From NCBI RefSeq assembly GCF_964355755.1, contig NC_092672.1:16676501-16740500 (forward strand): a stretch of 64,000 nt of DNA, in the 5' to 3' direction. This DNA is from Antedon mediterranea. Taxonomy: Eukaryota > Echinodermata > Crinoidea > Comatulida > Antedonidae. Below are positions 41,155 to 52,850 of the stretch, one piece after another. The notes below the pieces were generated by a model. That model was given only the letters and a program-made list of their open reading frames with translations, was not told where the DNA came from and did not search any database. The translations under genes were made by a program, and so were the position numbers. Position 1 is the first letter of the stretch, and each line of letters starts with the position of its first letter.

Positions 41155-42396
41155 CTAGTCTTCATCCAATCGAGGATATGTAAATGCTGTATAATTTTGT
41201 TCAGGGTCAGGAAAAGCTTCGCTGATTTTATTTATTACACAGGATGTAATTGGGACACGCCTGTGTCGCCCAAGATACCTCCAACACCAACGCACAAACT
41301 GTCGATACGCTGTATACCTGTATTTCCTGTGCAAAAAAAAATAACTTGTAAAAAATGATTTTTTGAATAAAAATAAAGGCAAATCAGTTACAAATTACTA
41401 TACTGCAAAAACATGGTGTTTACCTTTCTATTCTTCCTTCCACAACGAGTTCATCATATTGAGATGCATACGCAATTTGGAGGGTTGCCGGATTAAGAAT
41501 GGCAGCTTGGAACCAGGGATGGGTGGTGATACATCCATTATGTTCATTTTCCTTATTTTTATCCATTATTTTCTCTACCTGTTTATTTTTAAAAAAAAGT
41601 GATATTTTCACTAATGGAATTTATTTACTATCAATCATACAATTGAAAATGTATGGTTATGACAGTTTTAATATGGAGCAATTTTATTTTAATACATAAT
41701 TTAACACTGCTTACTTCTTGACAACAATATCTATTTTCTCACATTCTCCTCTACAACACCTGTAGTAGAAAAAGAAGGAATATGAATATGTTGTTAGAAT
41801 GTCTCACTTCTTAAAATATGAAGGTCTAGGCCTAGTTAGGCTAGTAGACTAGTTAGTAGTACGCCTACTCTACTACTTACTAGCCCTAAAATAAAGCATT
41901 TATATATTACTATACTAGCTAGAGGCCTATATGCTAGGCCTACTAGCCTAGGGACTCCCTAGTCTAGTAGTACTCTAGAGTCTAGGCCTAGTACTAGGAG
42001 GCCTAGGATATTATTACTGTATTAATACTAGCTAGGCTAGCTAGGCCTACTACTAGGCCTAAGGCCTATATAGTTTTAGGCCTTATTAATTATACAGTAC
42101 TTTATCCCCAAACCTAGACTACCACTTTACTCCCTCCTTACAAATAAATATACCTACCAATCTCGTCCTTGTCTCAAATGAAGATTTTGTGGTAGGCCCA
42201 TCGCTGCGAATCCATGTGCTCTAGCCCGATCTCGGTGGTGTGCAGCATCGCCGCCGAGTAGGCTCACTTCTCCCTCCGCTCAACCAGCGGGCACCCTTGG
42301 ATCGTTTTCAAACACTCCTCTCCAATTCACTGCAACAATATCATGCTCATCTTCGGATGATGCCGAGGACGATAAGGACGACATATCGCTATCCAT
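41155..42396 (-). pseudogene. P2X7 C-terminal-like cysteine-domain protein, four exons
   Basis: Minus-strand exons (5' to 3'): 42396-42158, 41759-41715, 41578-41424, 41326-41155 (TAG), each with GT/AG borders. Exon 1 starts MDSDMSSLSSSASSEDE, a serine/acidic lead. Exon 2 carries the cysteine cluster DWCCRGECEKI. Exon 3 carries GCITTHPWFQAAILNP and LQIAYASQYDEL. Exon 4 carries KYRYTAYRQFVRWCWRYLG, VPITSCVINKI and AFPDPEQNYTAF. The order and spacing (WC..CC, CIT..., Y-R-x-F/Y...W, S-C..., FP...Y-x-x-F) match the intracellular zinc-binding cysteine domain of P2X7 receptors, found in many invertebrate proteins with no channel part. No membrane segment is encoded. Junctions 1-2 and 3-4 keep phase. 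An in-frame TGA lies at 42282-42280, and the exon 2-3 junction is out of phase by my reading (2 bases left, 0 needed). The gene faces the transposase tail-to-tail inside the same terminal repeats. Its function is unknown. Confidence 0.82.
41819..42085. repeat. TAGGCCTA/CTAG palindrome-rich intron sequence
   Basis: Within the first intron of the minus-strand gene, nearly every 10 bp contains CTAG, TAGGCCTA or AGGCCT, for example GTCTAGGCCTAG, CTAGCTAGAGGCCTA and CTAGGCTAGCTAGGCCTA. It is not a simple tandem repeat but a low-complexity mix of overlapping palindromes. Similar single words occur near 39110 and 56794. Confidence 0.75.
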
Positions 42397-42915
42397 TTAA
42401 AATTATTGTAAATATTAGATAGTATATAGTAGAAATAAAACGTAAAGCTATCTAGCGATTGAAAAATTAAATGGCGTCCATACACAACAAACGAACGAGT
42501 CGAAAGTGTATCTGACGCATGCGTATTATCGGTTCGTGTACCTAGCTTGTGTAGGGTTTGACTGAATGTTTCGGAGAAAATGAGCGTGAAAAACGAAATT
42601 AAAAATCAATTTATATAAAAAAATGAAGGAAATATTCCATAATTTCAACGATTTACGATGTATTAATCATTTAAGAATGAAACTGTAAAGCGGATAAGTT
42701 AATATCGAAATAGTTTTGGCGCAGTGGACGATTAACCCAAAAATTCCTATCTCCTCCTGTACAAAAGTTTCCGCTTGTGACGTCACAGGCGGATTTGTTT
42801 TCATTTCTTAGGGCTGTTTTCTATGCGTCATCGTCATCTCTGAAATGTACTCTAACAGTCAGCTGTATGTAACAGTATATACTACGTGTTGAAAACATAA
42901 AATCAAACTTTTTGG
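42397..42915 (-). promoter_or_regulatory. upstream region of the P2X7-like gene
   Basis: About 520 bp between the minus-strand ATG and the right terminal repeat. It has a full palindromic TGACGTCA (CRE/ATF site) at 42778-42785, a related TGCGTCATCGTCATC near 42823 and GACGCATGCG near 42514. No clear TATA box. Assignment as promoter is by position. I see no ORF of note. Confidence 0.4.
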
Positions 42916-42933
42916 AATCGTTTCATATCATCT
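42916..42933 (-). repeat. transposon terminal inverted repeat, right
   Basis: AATCGTTTCATATCATCT, the perfect reverse complement of 38107-38124, followed by TTAA. Confidence 0.92.
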
Positions 42934-44184
42934 TTAAGCTATTTTGTGCTCTTTGATGTTTTTGTGTGAAAAGTTTTATCGAAATGCTCAAAATGGCCTA
43001 AAACGGTTTCTAATGTGATTTTAAGCACTTTGGTGTTGTTATGTTAACAAGTTTTTTCGAAAAACACAAAATGGTCTAAAATGCGATTTGAAGCTATTCT
43101 TAGCACTTTGGTGTTTTTATGTTAACAAGTTTTTTCGAAAATCACAAAAAGGTCTAAAACGTCTCCAAATACGATTTGAAGCTACTTTTCTGTTTTGTGT
43201 GAAATTTTTTTGTCGAAATGCTCAAAATGGTCAAAAACGTTTTTAAATACGATATTAAGCTATTTTGTGCTCTTTGATGTTTTTGTGTGAAAAGTTTTAT
43301 CGAAATGCTCAAAATGGTCTAAAACGGTTTCTAATGTGATTTTAAGCACTTTGATGTTTTTATGTTAACAAGTTTTTTCGAAAATCACAAAGTGGTCTAA
43401 AATGTCTCCAAATGCGATTTGAAGCTATTCTTAGCACTTTGGAATTTTTATGTTAACAAGTTTTTTCGAAAATCACAAAAGGGTCTAAAATGTCTCAAAA
43501 TGCGATTTGAAGCTATTCTAAGCACTTTGGTGTTTTTATGTTAACAAGTTTTTTCGAAAATCACAAAATGGTCTAAAATGTCTGAAAATGCGATTTGAAG
43601 CTATTCTAAGCTCTTTGGTGTTTTTATGTTAACAAGTTTTTTCAAAAATCACAAAAGGGTCTAAAATGTCTCAAAATGCGATTTGAAGCTAATCTAAGCA
43701 CTTTGGTGTTTTTATTGTAACAAGTTTTTTCGAAAATCACAAAATGGTCTAAAACGTCTCCAAATGCAATTTGAAGCTATTTTAAGCACTTTGGTGTTTT
43801 TGTGTAACCAAGTTTTTTTCGAAAATCACAAAAGGGTCTAAAATGTCTCAAAATGCGATTTGAAGCTATTCTAAGCACTTTGGTGTTTTTATGTTAACAA
43901 GTTTTTTCGAAAATCACAAAATGGTCTAAAACGTCTCCAAATGCGATTTGAAGCTATTCTAAGCACTTTGGTGTTTTTATGTTAACAAGTTTTTTCGGAA
44001 ATCACAAAAAGGTCTAAAACGTCTCCAAATACGATTTGAAGCTATTCTGTACACTTTGCTGTTTTGTGTGAAAAATTTTTGTCGAAATGCTCAAAATGGT
44101 CAAAAACGTTTTTAAATACGATATTAAGCTATTTTGTGCTCTTTAATGTTTTTTGTGTGAAAAGTTTTATCGAAATGCTCAAAA
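42934..44184 (-). repeat. satellite array, inverted orientation, part B
   Basis: Begins with the right TTAA duplication and continues the class-B/C boundary monomer interrupted at 38106. It matches 32041-33180 at offset 10893, including the shortened monomer GAAGCTACTTTTCTG (near 32285 and 43178) and the CACTTTGGAATTTTTATG variant. No genes seen. Confidence 0.95.
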
Positions 44185-44190
44185 TCGCAT
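44178..44190. other. inversion breakpoint in satellite (right)
   Basis: An inverted class-B monomer ATCGAAATGCTCAAAAT passes directly into a forward class-A monomer, CGCATTTGGAGACG. The sides share AAAT at the joint. Orientation is forward from here to the end of the array. Confidence 0.9.
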
Positions 44191-46528
44191 TTGGAGACGT
44201 TTTAGACCATTTTTTGATTTTCGAAAAAACTTGTTAACATAAAAACACCAAAGTGCTTAGAATAGCTTCAAATCGCATTTTGAGACGTTTTAGACCATTC
44301 TGTGATTTTCGAAAAAACTTGTTAACATAAAAACATCAAAGTGCTTAAAATCACATTAGAATCCGTTTTAGACCATTTTGAGCATTTCGATAAAACTTTT
44401 CAAACAAAAACATCAAAGAGCACAAAATAGCTTAATATCGTATTTAAAAACGTTTTTGACCATTTTGAGCATTTCGACAAAAAATTTTCACACAAAACAG
44501 CAAAGTGCACAGAATAACTTCAAATCGCATTTGGAGACGTTTTAGACAATTTTGTGATTTTCGAAAAAACTTGTTAACATAAAAACACCAAAGTGCTAAG
44601 AATAGCTTCAAATCGCATTTGGAGACATTTTAGACCATTTTGTGATTTTCGAAAAAACTTATTAAGATAAAAACATCAAAGTGTACACAATAGCTTCAAA
44701 TCGCATTTGGAGACGTTTTAGACCATTTTGTGATTTTCGAAAAAACTTGTTAACATAAAAATTCCAAAGTGCTAAGAATAGCTTCAAATCGCATTTGGAG
44801 ACATTTTAGACCATTTTGTGATTTTCGAAAAAACTTGTTAATATAAAAACATCAAAGTGTACAGAATAGCTTCAAATCGCATTTGGAGACGTTTTAGACC
44901 CTTTTGTGATTTTTGAAAAAACTTGTTAACATAAAAACATCAAAGTGCTTAGAATAGCTTCAAATCGCATCTTGAGACGTTTTAGACCATTCTGTGATTT
45001 TCGAAAAAACTTTTTAACATAAAAACATCAAAGTGCTTAAAATCACATTAGAAACCGTTTTAGACCATTTTGAGCATTTCGATAAAACTTTTCACACAAA
45101 AACATTAAAGAGCACAAAATAGCTTAATATCGTATTTAAAAACGTTTTTGACCATTTTGAGCATTTCGACAAAAATTTTTCACACAAAACAGCAAAGTGT
45201 ACAGAATAGCTTCAAATTGTATTTGGAGACGTTTTAGACCTTTTTGTGATTTTCGAAAAAACTTGTTAACATAAAAACACCAAAGTGCTTAGAATAGCTT
45301 CAAATCGCATTTTGAGACGTTTTAGACCATTCTGTGATTTTCGAAAAAACTTGTTAAGATAAAAACATCAAAGTGCTTAAAATCACATTAGAAACCGTTT
45401 TAGACCATTTTGAGCATTTCGATAAAACTTTTCACACAAAAACATCAAAGAGCACAAAATAGCTTAATATCGTATTTAAAAACGTTTTTGACCATTTTGA
45501 GCATTTCGACAAAAAATTTTCAAACAAAACAGCAAAGTGCACAGAATAACTTCAAATCGCATTTGGAGACGTTTTAGACCATTTTGTGATTTTCGAAAAA
45601 ACTTGTTAACATAAAAACACCAAAGTGCTTAGAATAGCTTCAAATCGCATTTGGAGACGTTTTAGACCATGTTGTGATTTTCGAAAAAACTTTTTAACAT
45701 AAAAACACCAAAGTGCTTAGAATGGCTTCAAATCGCATTTGGAGACATTTTAGACTGTTTTGTGATTTTCGAAAAAACTTAAGATAAAAATATCAAAGTG
45801 CTTCAAATCACATTAGAAACCGTTTTAGACCATTTTGAGCATTTCGACAAAAATTTTTCACACAAAACAGCAAAGTGTACAGAATAGCTTCAAATCGTAT
45901 TTGGAGACGTTTTAGACCTTTTTGTGATTTTCGAAAAAACTTGTTAACATAAAAACACCAAAGTGCTTAGAATAGCTTCAAATCGCATTTTGAGACGTTT
46001 TAGACCATTCTGTGATTTTCGAAAAAACTTGTTAACATAAAAACATCAAAGTGCTTCAAATCACATTAGAAACCGTTTTAGACCATTTTGAGCATTTCGA
46101 CAAAAAATTTTCACACAAAACAGCAAAGTGTACAGAATAGCTTCAAATCGTATTTGCAGACGTTTTAGACCTTTTTGAGATTTTCGAAAAAACTTGTTAA
46201 CATAAAAACATCAAAGTGCTTAAAATCACATTAGAAACCGTTTTAGACCATTTTGAGCATTTCGATAAAAATTTTCACACAAAACAGCAATGTGCACAGA
46301 ATAACTTCAGATCGCATTTGGAGACATTTTAGACCATTTTGTGTTTTTTTAAAAAACTTGTTAACATAAAAACATCAAAGTGTACAGAATAGCTTCAAAT
46401 TGCATTTGGAGACGTTTTAGACCATTTTGTGATTTTCGAAAAAACTTGTTAACATAAAAACACCAAAGTGCTTAGAATAGCTTCAAATCGCATTTTGAGA
46501 CATTTTAGACCCTTTTGTGATTTTCGAA

Positions 46529-49500
46529 AAAACTTGGTTACACAAAAACACCAAAGTGCTTAAAATAGCTTCAAATCGCATTTGGAGACGTTTTAGACCA
46601 TTTTGTGATTTTCGAAAAAACTTGTTACCATAAAAACACCAAAGTGCTTAGAATAGCTTCAAATCGCATTTTGAGACGTTTTAGACCATTCTGTGATTTT
46701 CGAAAAAACTTGTTAACATAAAAAAATCAAAGTCCTTAAAATCACATTAGAAACCGTTTTAGACCAATTTGAGCATTTCGATAAAACTTTTCACACAAAA
46801 ACATCAAAGAGCACAAAATAGCTTAATATATTATTTAAAAACGTTTTTGACCATTTTGAGCATTCAAAAAAAAATTTCACACAAAACAGCAAAGTGCACA
46901 GAATAACTCCAAATCGCATTTGGAGACGTTTTAGACCATTTTGTGATTTTCGAAAAAACTTGTTAACATAAAAACACCAAAGTGCTTACAATAGCTTCAA
47001 ATCGCATTTTGAGACATTTTAGACCCTTTTGTGATTTTCGAAAAAAACTTGGTTACACAAAAACACCAAAGTGCTTAAAATAGCTTCAAATCGCATTTGG
47101 AGACATTTTAGACTATATTGTGATTTTCGAAAAAACTTGTTAACATAAAAACATCAAAGTGCTTAAAATCACATTAGAAACCGTTTTAGACCATTTTGAG
47201 CATTTCGATAAAACTTTTCACACAAAAACATCAAAGAGCACAAAATAGCTTAATATCGTATTCAAAAACGTTTTTGACCATTTTGAGCATTTCGACAAAA
47301 ATTTTTCACACAAAACTGCAAAGTGTACAGAATAGCTTCAAATCGTATTTGGAGACGTTTTAGACCTTTTTGTGATTTTCGAAAAAACTTGTTAACATAA
47401 AAACACCAAAGTGCTAAGAATAGCTTCAAATCGCATTTGGAGGCATTTTAGACCATTTTGTGATTTTCGAAAAAACTTGTTAACATAAAAACATCAAAGT
47501 GTACAGAATAGCTTCAAATCGCATTTGGAGACGTTTTAGACCATTTTGTGATTTTCGAAAAAACTTGTTAACATAAAAACATCAAAGTGCTTAAAATCAC
47601 ATTAGAAACCGTTTTAGACCATTTTGAGCACTTCGATAAAACTTTTCACACAAAAACATCAAAGAGCACAAAATAGCTTAATATCGTAAAAACATCAAAG
47701 TGCTTAAAATTCACATTAGAAACCGTTTTAGACCATTTTGAGCATTTCGATAAAACTTTTCACACAAAAACATCAAAGAGCACAAAATAGCTTAATATCG
47801 TATTTAAAAACTTTTTTGACCATTTTGAGCATTTCGACAAAAAAATTTTCAAACAAAACAGCAAAGTGCACAGAATAACTTCAAATCGCATTTGGAGACG
47901 TTTTAGACCATTTTGTGATTTTCGAAAAAACTTGTTAACATAAAAACACCAAAGTGCTTAGAATAGCTTCGAATCGCATTTTGAGACATTTTAGACCCTT
48001 TTGTGATTTTCGAAAAAACTTGTTTACACAAAAACACCAAAGTGCTTAAAATAGCTTCAAATCGCATTTGGAGACATTTTAGACTATTTTGTGATTTTCG
48101 AAAAAACTTGTTAACATAAAAACATCAAAGTGCTTCAAATCACATTAGAAACCGTTTTAGACCATTTTGAGCATTTCGATAAAACTTTTCACAAAAAAAC
48201 ATCAAAGAGCACAAAATAGCTTAATATCGTATTTAAAAACGTTTTTGACCATTTTGAGCATTTCGAAAAAAAAATTTTCACACAAAACAGCAAAGTGTAC
48301 AGAATAGCTTCAAATCGTATTTGGAGACGTTTTAGACCTTTTTGTGATTTTCGAAAAAACTTGTTAACATAAAAACACCAAAGTGCTTAGAATAGCTTCA
48401 AATCGCATTTGGAGACGTTTTAGACCATTTTTTGATTTTCGAAAAAACTTGTTACCATAAAAACACCAAAGTGCTTAGAATAGCTTCAAAAATCATTTTG
48501 AGACGTTTTATACCCTTTTGTGATTTTCGAAAAAACTTGGTTACACAAAAACACCAAAGTGCTTAAAATAGCTTCAAATCGCATTTGGAGAAGTTTTAAA
48601 CCATTTTGTGATTTTCGAAAAAACTTGTTAACATAAAAACATCAAAGTGTACAGAATAACTTCAAATCGCATTTGGAGACATTTTAGACCATTTTGTGGT
48701 TTTCGAAAAAACTAGTTAACATAAAAACACCAACGTGCTTAAAATCACATTAGAAACCGTTTTAGACCATTTTGAGCATTTCGATAAAATTTTTCACACA
48801 AAAAACATCAAAGAGCACAAAATAGCTTAATATCGTATTTAAAAACGTTTTTGACCATTTTGAGCATTTCGACACAAATTTTCACACAAAACAGCAAAGT
48901 GCACAGAATAACTTCAAAGACCATTTTGTGATTTTCGAAAAAACTTGTTAACATAAAAACATCAAAGTGTACAGAATAGCTTCAAATCGCATTTGGAGAC
49001 GTTTTAGACCATTTTGTGATTTTCGAAAAAACTTGTTAACATAAAAACACCAAAGTGCTTAGAATAGCTTGAAATCGCATTTTGAGACATTTTAGACCCT
49101 TTTATGATTTTCGAAAAAACTTGGTTAAAAAAAACACCAAAGTGCTTAAAATAGCTTCAAATCGCATTTGGAGACTTTTTAGACCATTTTGTGATTTCCG
49201 AAAAAACTTGTTAACATAAAAACATCAAAGTGTACAGAATAGCTTCAAATCGCAGTTGGAGACGTTTTAGATCATTTTGTGATTTTCGAAAAAAAATTGT
49301 TAACATAAAAACATCAAAGTGCTTAAAATCACATTAGAAACCGTTTTAGACCATTTTGAGCATTTCGATAAAACTTGTTAACATAAAAACATCAAAGTGT
49401 ACAGAATAGCTTCAAATTGCATTTGGAGACGTTTTAGACCATTTTGTTATTTTCGAAAAAACTTGGTTACACAAAAACACCAAAGTGCTTAAAATAGCTT

Positions 49501-52500
49501 CAAATCGCATTTGGAGACGTTTTAGACCATTTTGTGATTTTCGAAAAAACTTAACATAAAAACATCAAAGTGCTTAAAATCACATTAGAAACCGTTTTAG
49601 ACCATTTTGAGCATTTCGATAAAACTTTTCACACAAAAACATCAAAGAGCACAAAATAGCTTAATATCGTATTTAAAAATGTTTTTGACCATTTTGAGCA
49701 TTTCGACAAAAATTTTTCACACAAAACAGCAAAGTGTACAGAATAGCTTCAAATCGTATTTGGAGACGTTTTAGACCTTTTTGTGATTTTCGAAAAAACT
49801 TGTTAACATAAAAACACCAAAGTGCTAAGAATAGCTTCAAATCGCAATTGGAGATATTTTAGACCATTTTGTGTTTTTCGAAAGAACTTGTTAACATAAA
49901 AACATCAAAGTGCTTAAAATCACATTAGAAACCGTTTTAGACCATTTTGAGCATTTCGATAAAACTTTTCACACAAAAACATCAAAGAGCACAAAATAGC
50001 TTAATATCGTATTTAAAAACGTTTTTGACCATTTTGAGCATTTCGAAAAAAAATTTTCACACAAAACCGCAAAGTGCACAGAATAACTTCAAATCGCATT
50101 TGGAGACGTTTTAGACCCTTCTGTGATTTTCGAAAAAACTTGTTAACATAAAAACATCAAAGTGCTTAAAATCACATTAGAAACCGTTTTAGACCATTTT
50201 GAGCATTTCGATAAAACTTTTCACACAAAAACATCAAAGAGCCCAAAATAGATTAATATCGTATTTAAAAACGTTTTTGACCATTTTGAGCATTAAAAAA
50301 AATTTCACACAAAACAGCAAAGTGCACAGAATAACTTCAAATCGCATTTGGAGACGTTTTAGACCATTTTGTGATTTTCGAAAAAAACTTGTTAACATAA
50401 AAACACCAAAGTGCTTAGAATAGCTTCAAATCGCATTTTGAGACATTTTAGACCCTTTTGTGATTTTCGAAAAAACTTGGTTACACAAAAACACCAAAGT
50501 GCTTAAAATCACATTAGAAACCGTTTTAGACCATTTTGAGGATTTCGATAAAACTTTTCACACAAAAACATCAAAGAGCACAAAATAGCTTAATATCGTA
50601 TTTAAAAACGTTTTTGACCATTTTGAGCATTTCGACAAAAAAATTTCACACAAAACAGCAAAGTGCACAGAATAACTTCAAATCGCATTTGGAGACGTTT
50701 TAGACCATTTTGTGATTTTCGAAAAAACTTGTTAACATAAAAACACCAAAGTGCTTAGAATAGCTTCAAATCGCATTTGGAGACGTTTTAGACCATGTTG
50801 TGATTTTCGAAAAAACTTAAGATAAAAATATCAAAGTGCTTCAAATCACATTAGAAACCGTTTTAGACCATTTTGAGCATTTCGACAAAAATTTTTCACA
50901 CAAAACAGCAAAGTGTACAGAATAGCTTCAAATCGTATTTGGAGACGTTTTAGACCTTTTTGTGATTTTCGAAAAAACTTGTTAACATAAAAACACCAAA
51001 GTGCTTAGAATAGCTTCAAATCGCATTTTGAGACGTTTTAGACCATTCTGTGATTTTCGAAAAAACTTGTTAACATAAAAACATCAAAGTGCTTCAAATC
51101 ACATTAGAAACCGTTTTAGACCATTTTGAGCATTTCGACAAAAAATTTTCACACAAAACAGCAAAGTGTACAGAATAGCTTCAAATCGTATTTGCAGACG
51201 TTTTAGACCTTTTTGAGATTTTCGAAAAAACTTGTAACATAAAAACATCAAAGTGCTTCAAATCACATTAGAAACCGTTTTAGACCATTTTGAGCATTTC
51301 GACAAAAATTTTTCACACAAAACAGCAAAGTGCACAGAATAACTTCAAATCGCATTTGGAGACGTTTTAGACCATTCTGTGATTTTCGAAAAAACTTGTT
51401 AACATAAAAACATCAAAGTGCTTAAAATCACATTAGAAACCGTTTTAGACCATTTTGAGCATTTCGATAAAACTTTTCACACAAAAACATCAAAGAGCCC
51501 AAAATAGATTAATATCGTATTTAAAAACGTTTTTGACCATTTTGAGCATTTCGACAAAAAAATTTCACACAAAACAGCAAAGTGCACAGAATAACTTCAA
51601 ATCGCATTTGGAGACGTTTTAGACCATTTTGTGATTTTCGAAAAAACTTGTTAACATAAAAACACCAAAGTGCTTAGAATAGCTTCAAATCGCATTTTGA
51701 GACATTTTAGACCCTTTTGTGATTTTTGAAAAAACTTGTTAACATAAAAACATCAAAGTGCTTCAAATCACATTAGAAACCGTTTTAGACCATTTTGAGC
51801 ATTTCGAAAAAAAAATTTTCACACAAAACAGCAAAGTGCACAGAATAACTTCAAATCGCATTTGGAGACGTTTTAGACCTTTTTGTGATTTTCGAAAAAA
51901 CTTGTTAACATAAAAACACCAAAGTGCTAAGAATAGCTTCAAATCGCATTTGGAGACATTTTAGACTATTTTGTGTTTTTCGAAAAAACTTGTTAACATA
52001 AAAACATCAAAGTGTACAGAATAGCTTCAAATCGCATTTTGAGACATTTTAGACTATTTTGTGATTTTCGAAAAAACTTGTTAACATAAAAACATCAAAG
52101 TGCTTAAAATCACATTAGAAACCGTTTTAGACCATTTTAAGCATTTCGATAAAACTTTTCACACAAAAACATCAAAGAGCACAAAATAGCTTAATATCGT
52201 ATTTAAAAACGTTTTTGACCATTTTGAGCATTTCGACAAAAAATTTTTACACAAAACAGCAAAGTGCACAGAATAACTTCAAATCGCATTTGGAGACGTT
52301 TTAGACCATTTTGTGATTTTCGAAAAAACTTGTTAACATAAAAACATCAAAGTGCTTCAAATCACATTAGAAACCGTTTTAGACCATTTTGAGCATTTCG
52401 ACAAAACTTTTCACACAAAAACATCAAAGAGCACAAAATACCTTAATATCGTATTTAAAAACGTTTTTGACCATTTTGAGCATTTCGACAAAAAAATTTC

Positions 52501-52850
52501 ACACAAAACAGCAAAGTGCACAGAATAACTTCAAATCGCATTTGGAGACGTTTTAGACCATTTTGTGATTTTGGAAAAAACTTGTTAACATAAAAACACC
52601 AAAGTGCTTAGAATAGCTTCAAATCGCATTTTGAGACATTTTAGACCCTTTTGTGATTTTTGAAAAAACTTGTTAACATAAAAACATCAAAGGGCTTCAA
52701 ATCACATTAGAAACCGTTTTAGACCATTTTGAGCATTTCGATAAAACTTTTCACACAAAAACATCAAAGAGCACAAAATAGCTTAATATCGTATTTAAAA
52801 ACGTTTTTGACCATTTTGAGCATTTAGACAAAAAATTTTCAAACAAAACA
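46529..52850 (+). repeat. long duplicate of the start of the window
   Basis: Rare variants from 1 onward recur at offset 46528: AAAGTCCTTAAAAT (201 and 46729), CCAATTTGAGC, GAGCATTCAAAAAAAAA, TTAAAATTCACATTAG (1177 and 47705). After that the offset falls to about 44797 (AGATCATTTTG at 4471 and 49269; CATGTTGTG at 6000 and 50794), because this copy has one 1731-bp unit fewer. A further difference of about 0.35 kb occurs near 51.36-51.72 kb. Confidence 0.8.

Larger units (their letters stand above)
38107..42933 (+). mobile_element. Kolobok-type DNA transposon, defective
   Basis: A 4827-bp insertion into the inverted satellite. The ends are perfect 18-bp inverted repeats beginning AGATGATATGAAACG, flanked by TTAA duplications. 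Because TTAA is palindromic, a TA duplication with ends one base longer is equally compatible by sequence alone. The combination of TTAA, a THAP-domain transposase and a conserved C-terminal transposase region is what defines the Kolobok superfamily. piggyBac also uses TTAA but lacks THAP, and P elements have THAP but make 8-bp duplications. The element holds two convergent genes: the plus-strand transposase (38522-40872) and a minus-strand P2X7-like gene (42396-41155). The transposase has lost its catalytic core, so this copy cannot be autonomous. The precise empty site at 32041 shows it inserted after the local satellite duplication. Confidence 0.9.

Noticed and set aside
38107-42933. piggyBac or P-element assignment
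   Set aside because: piggyBac uses TTAA but lacks a THAP domain; P elements have THAP but make 8-bp duplications. The C-terminal blocks fit Kolobok.
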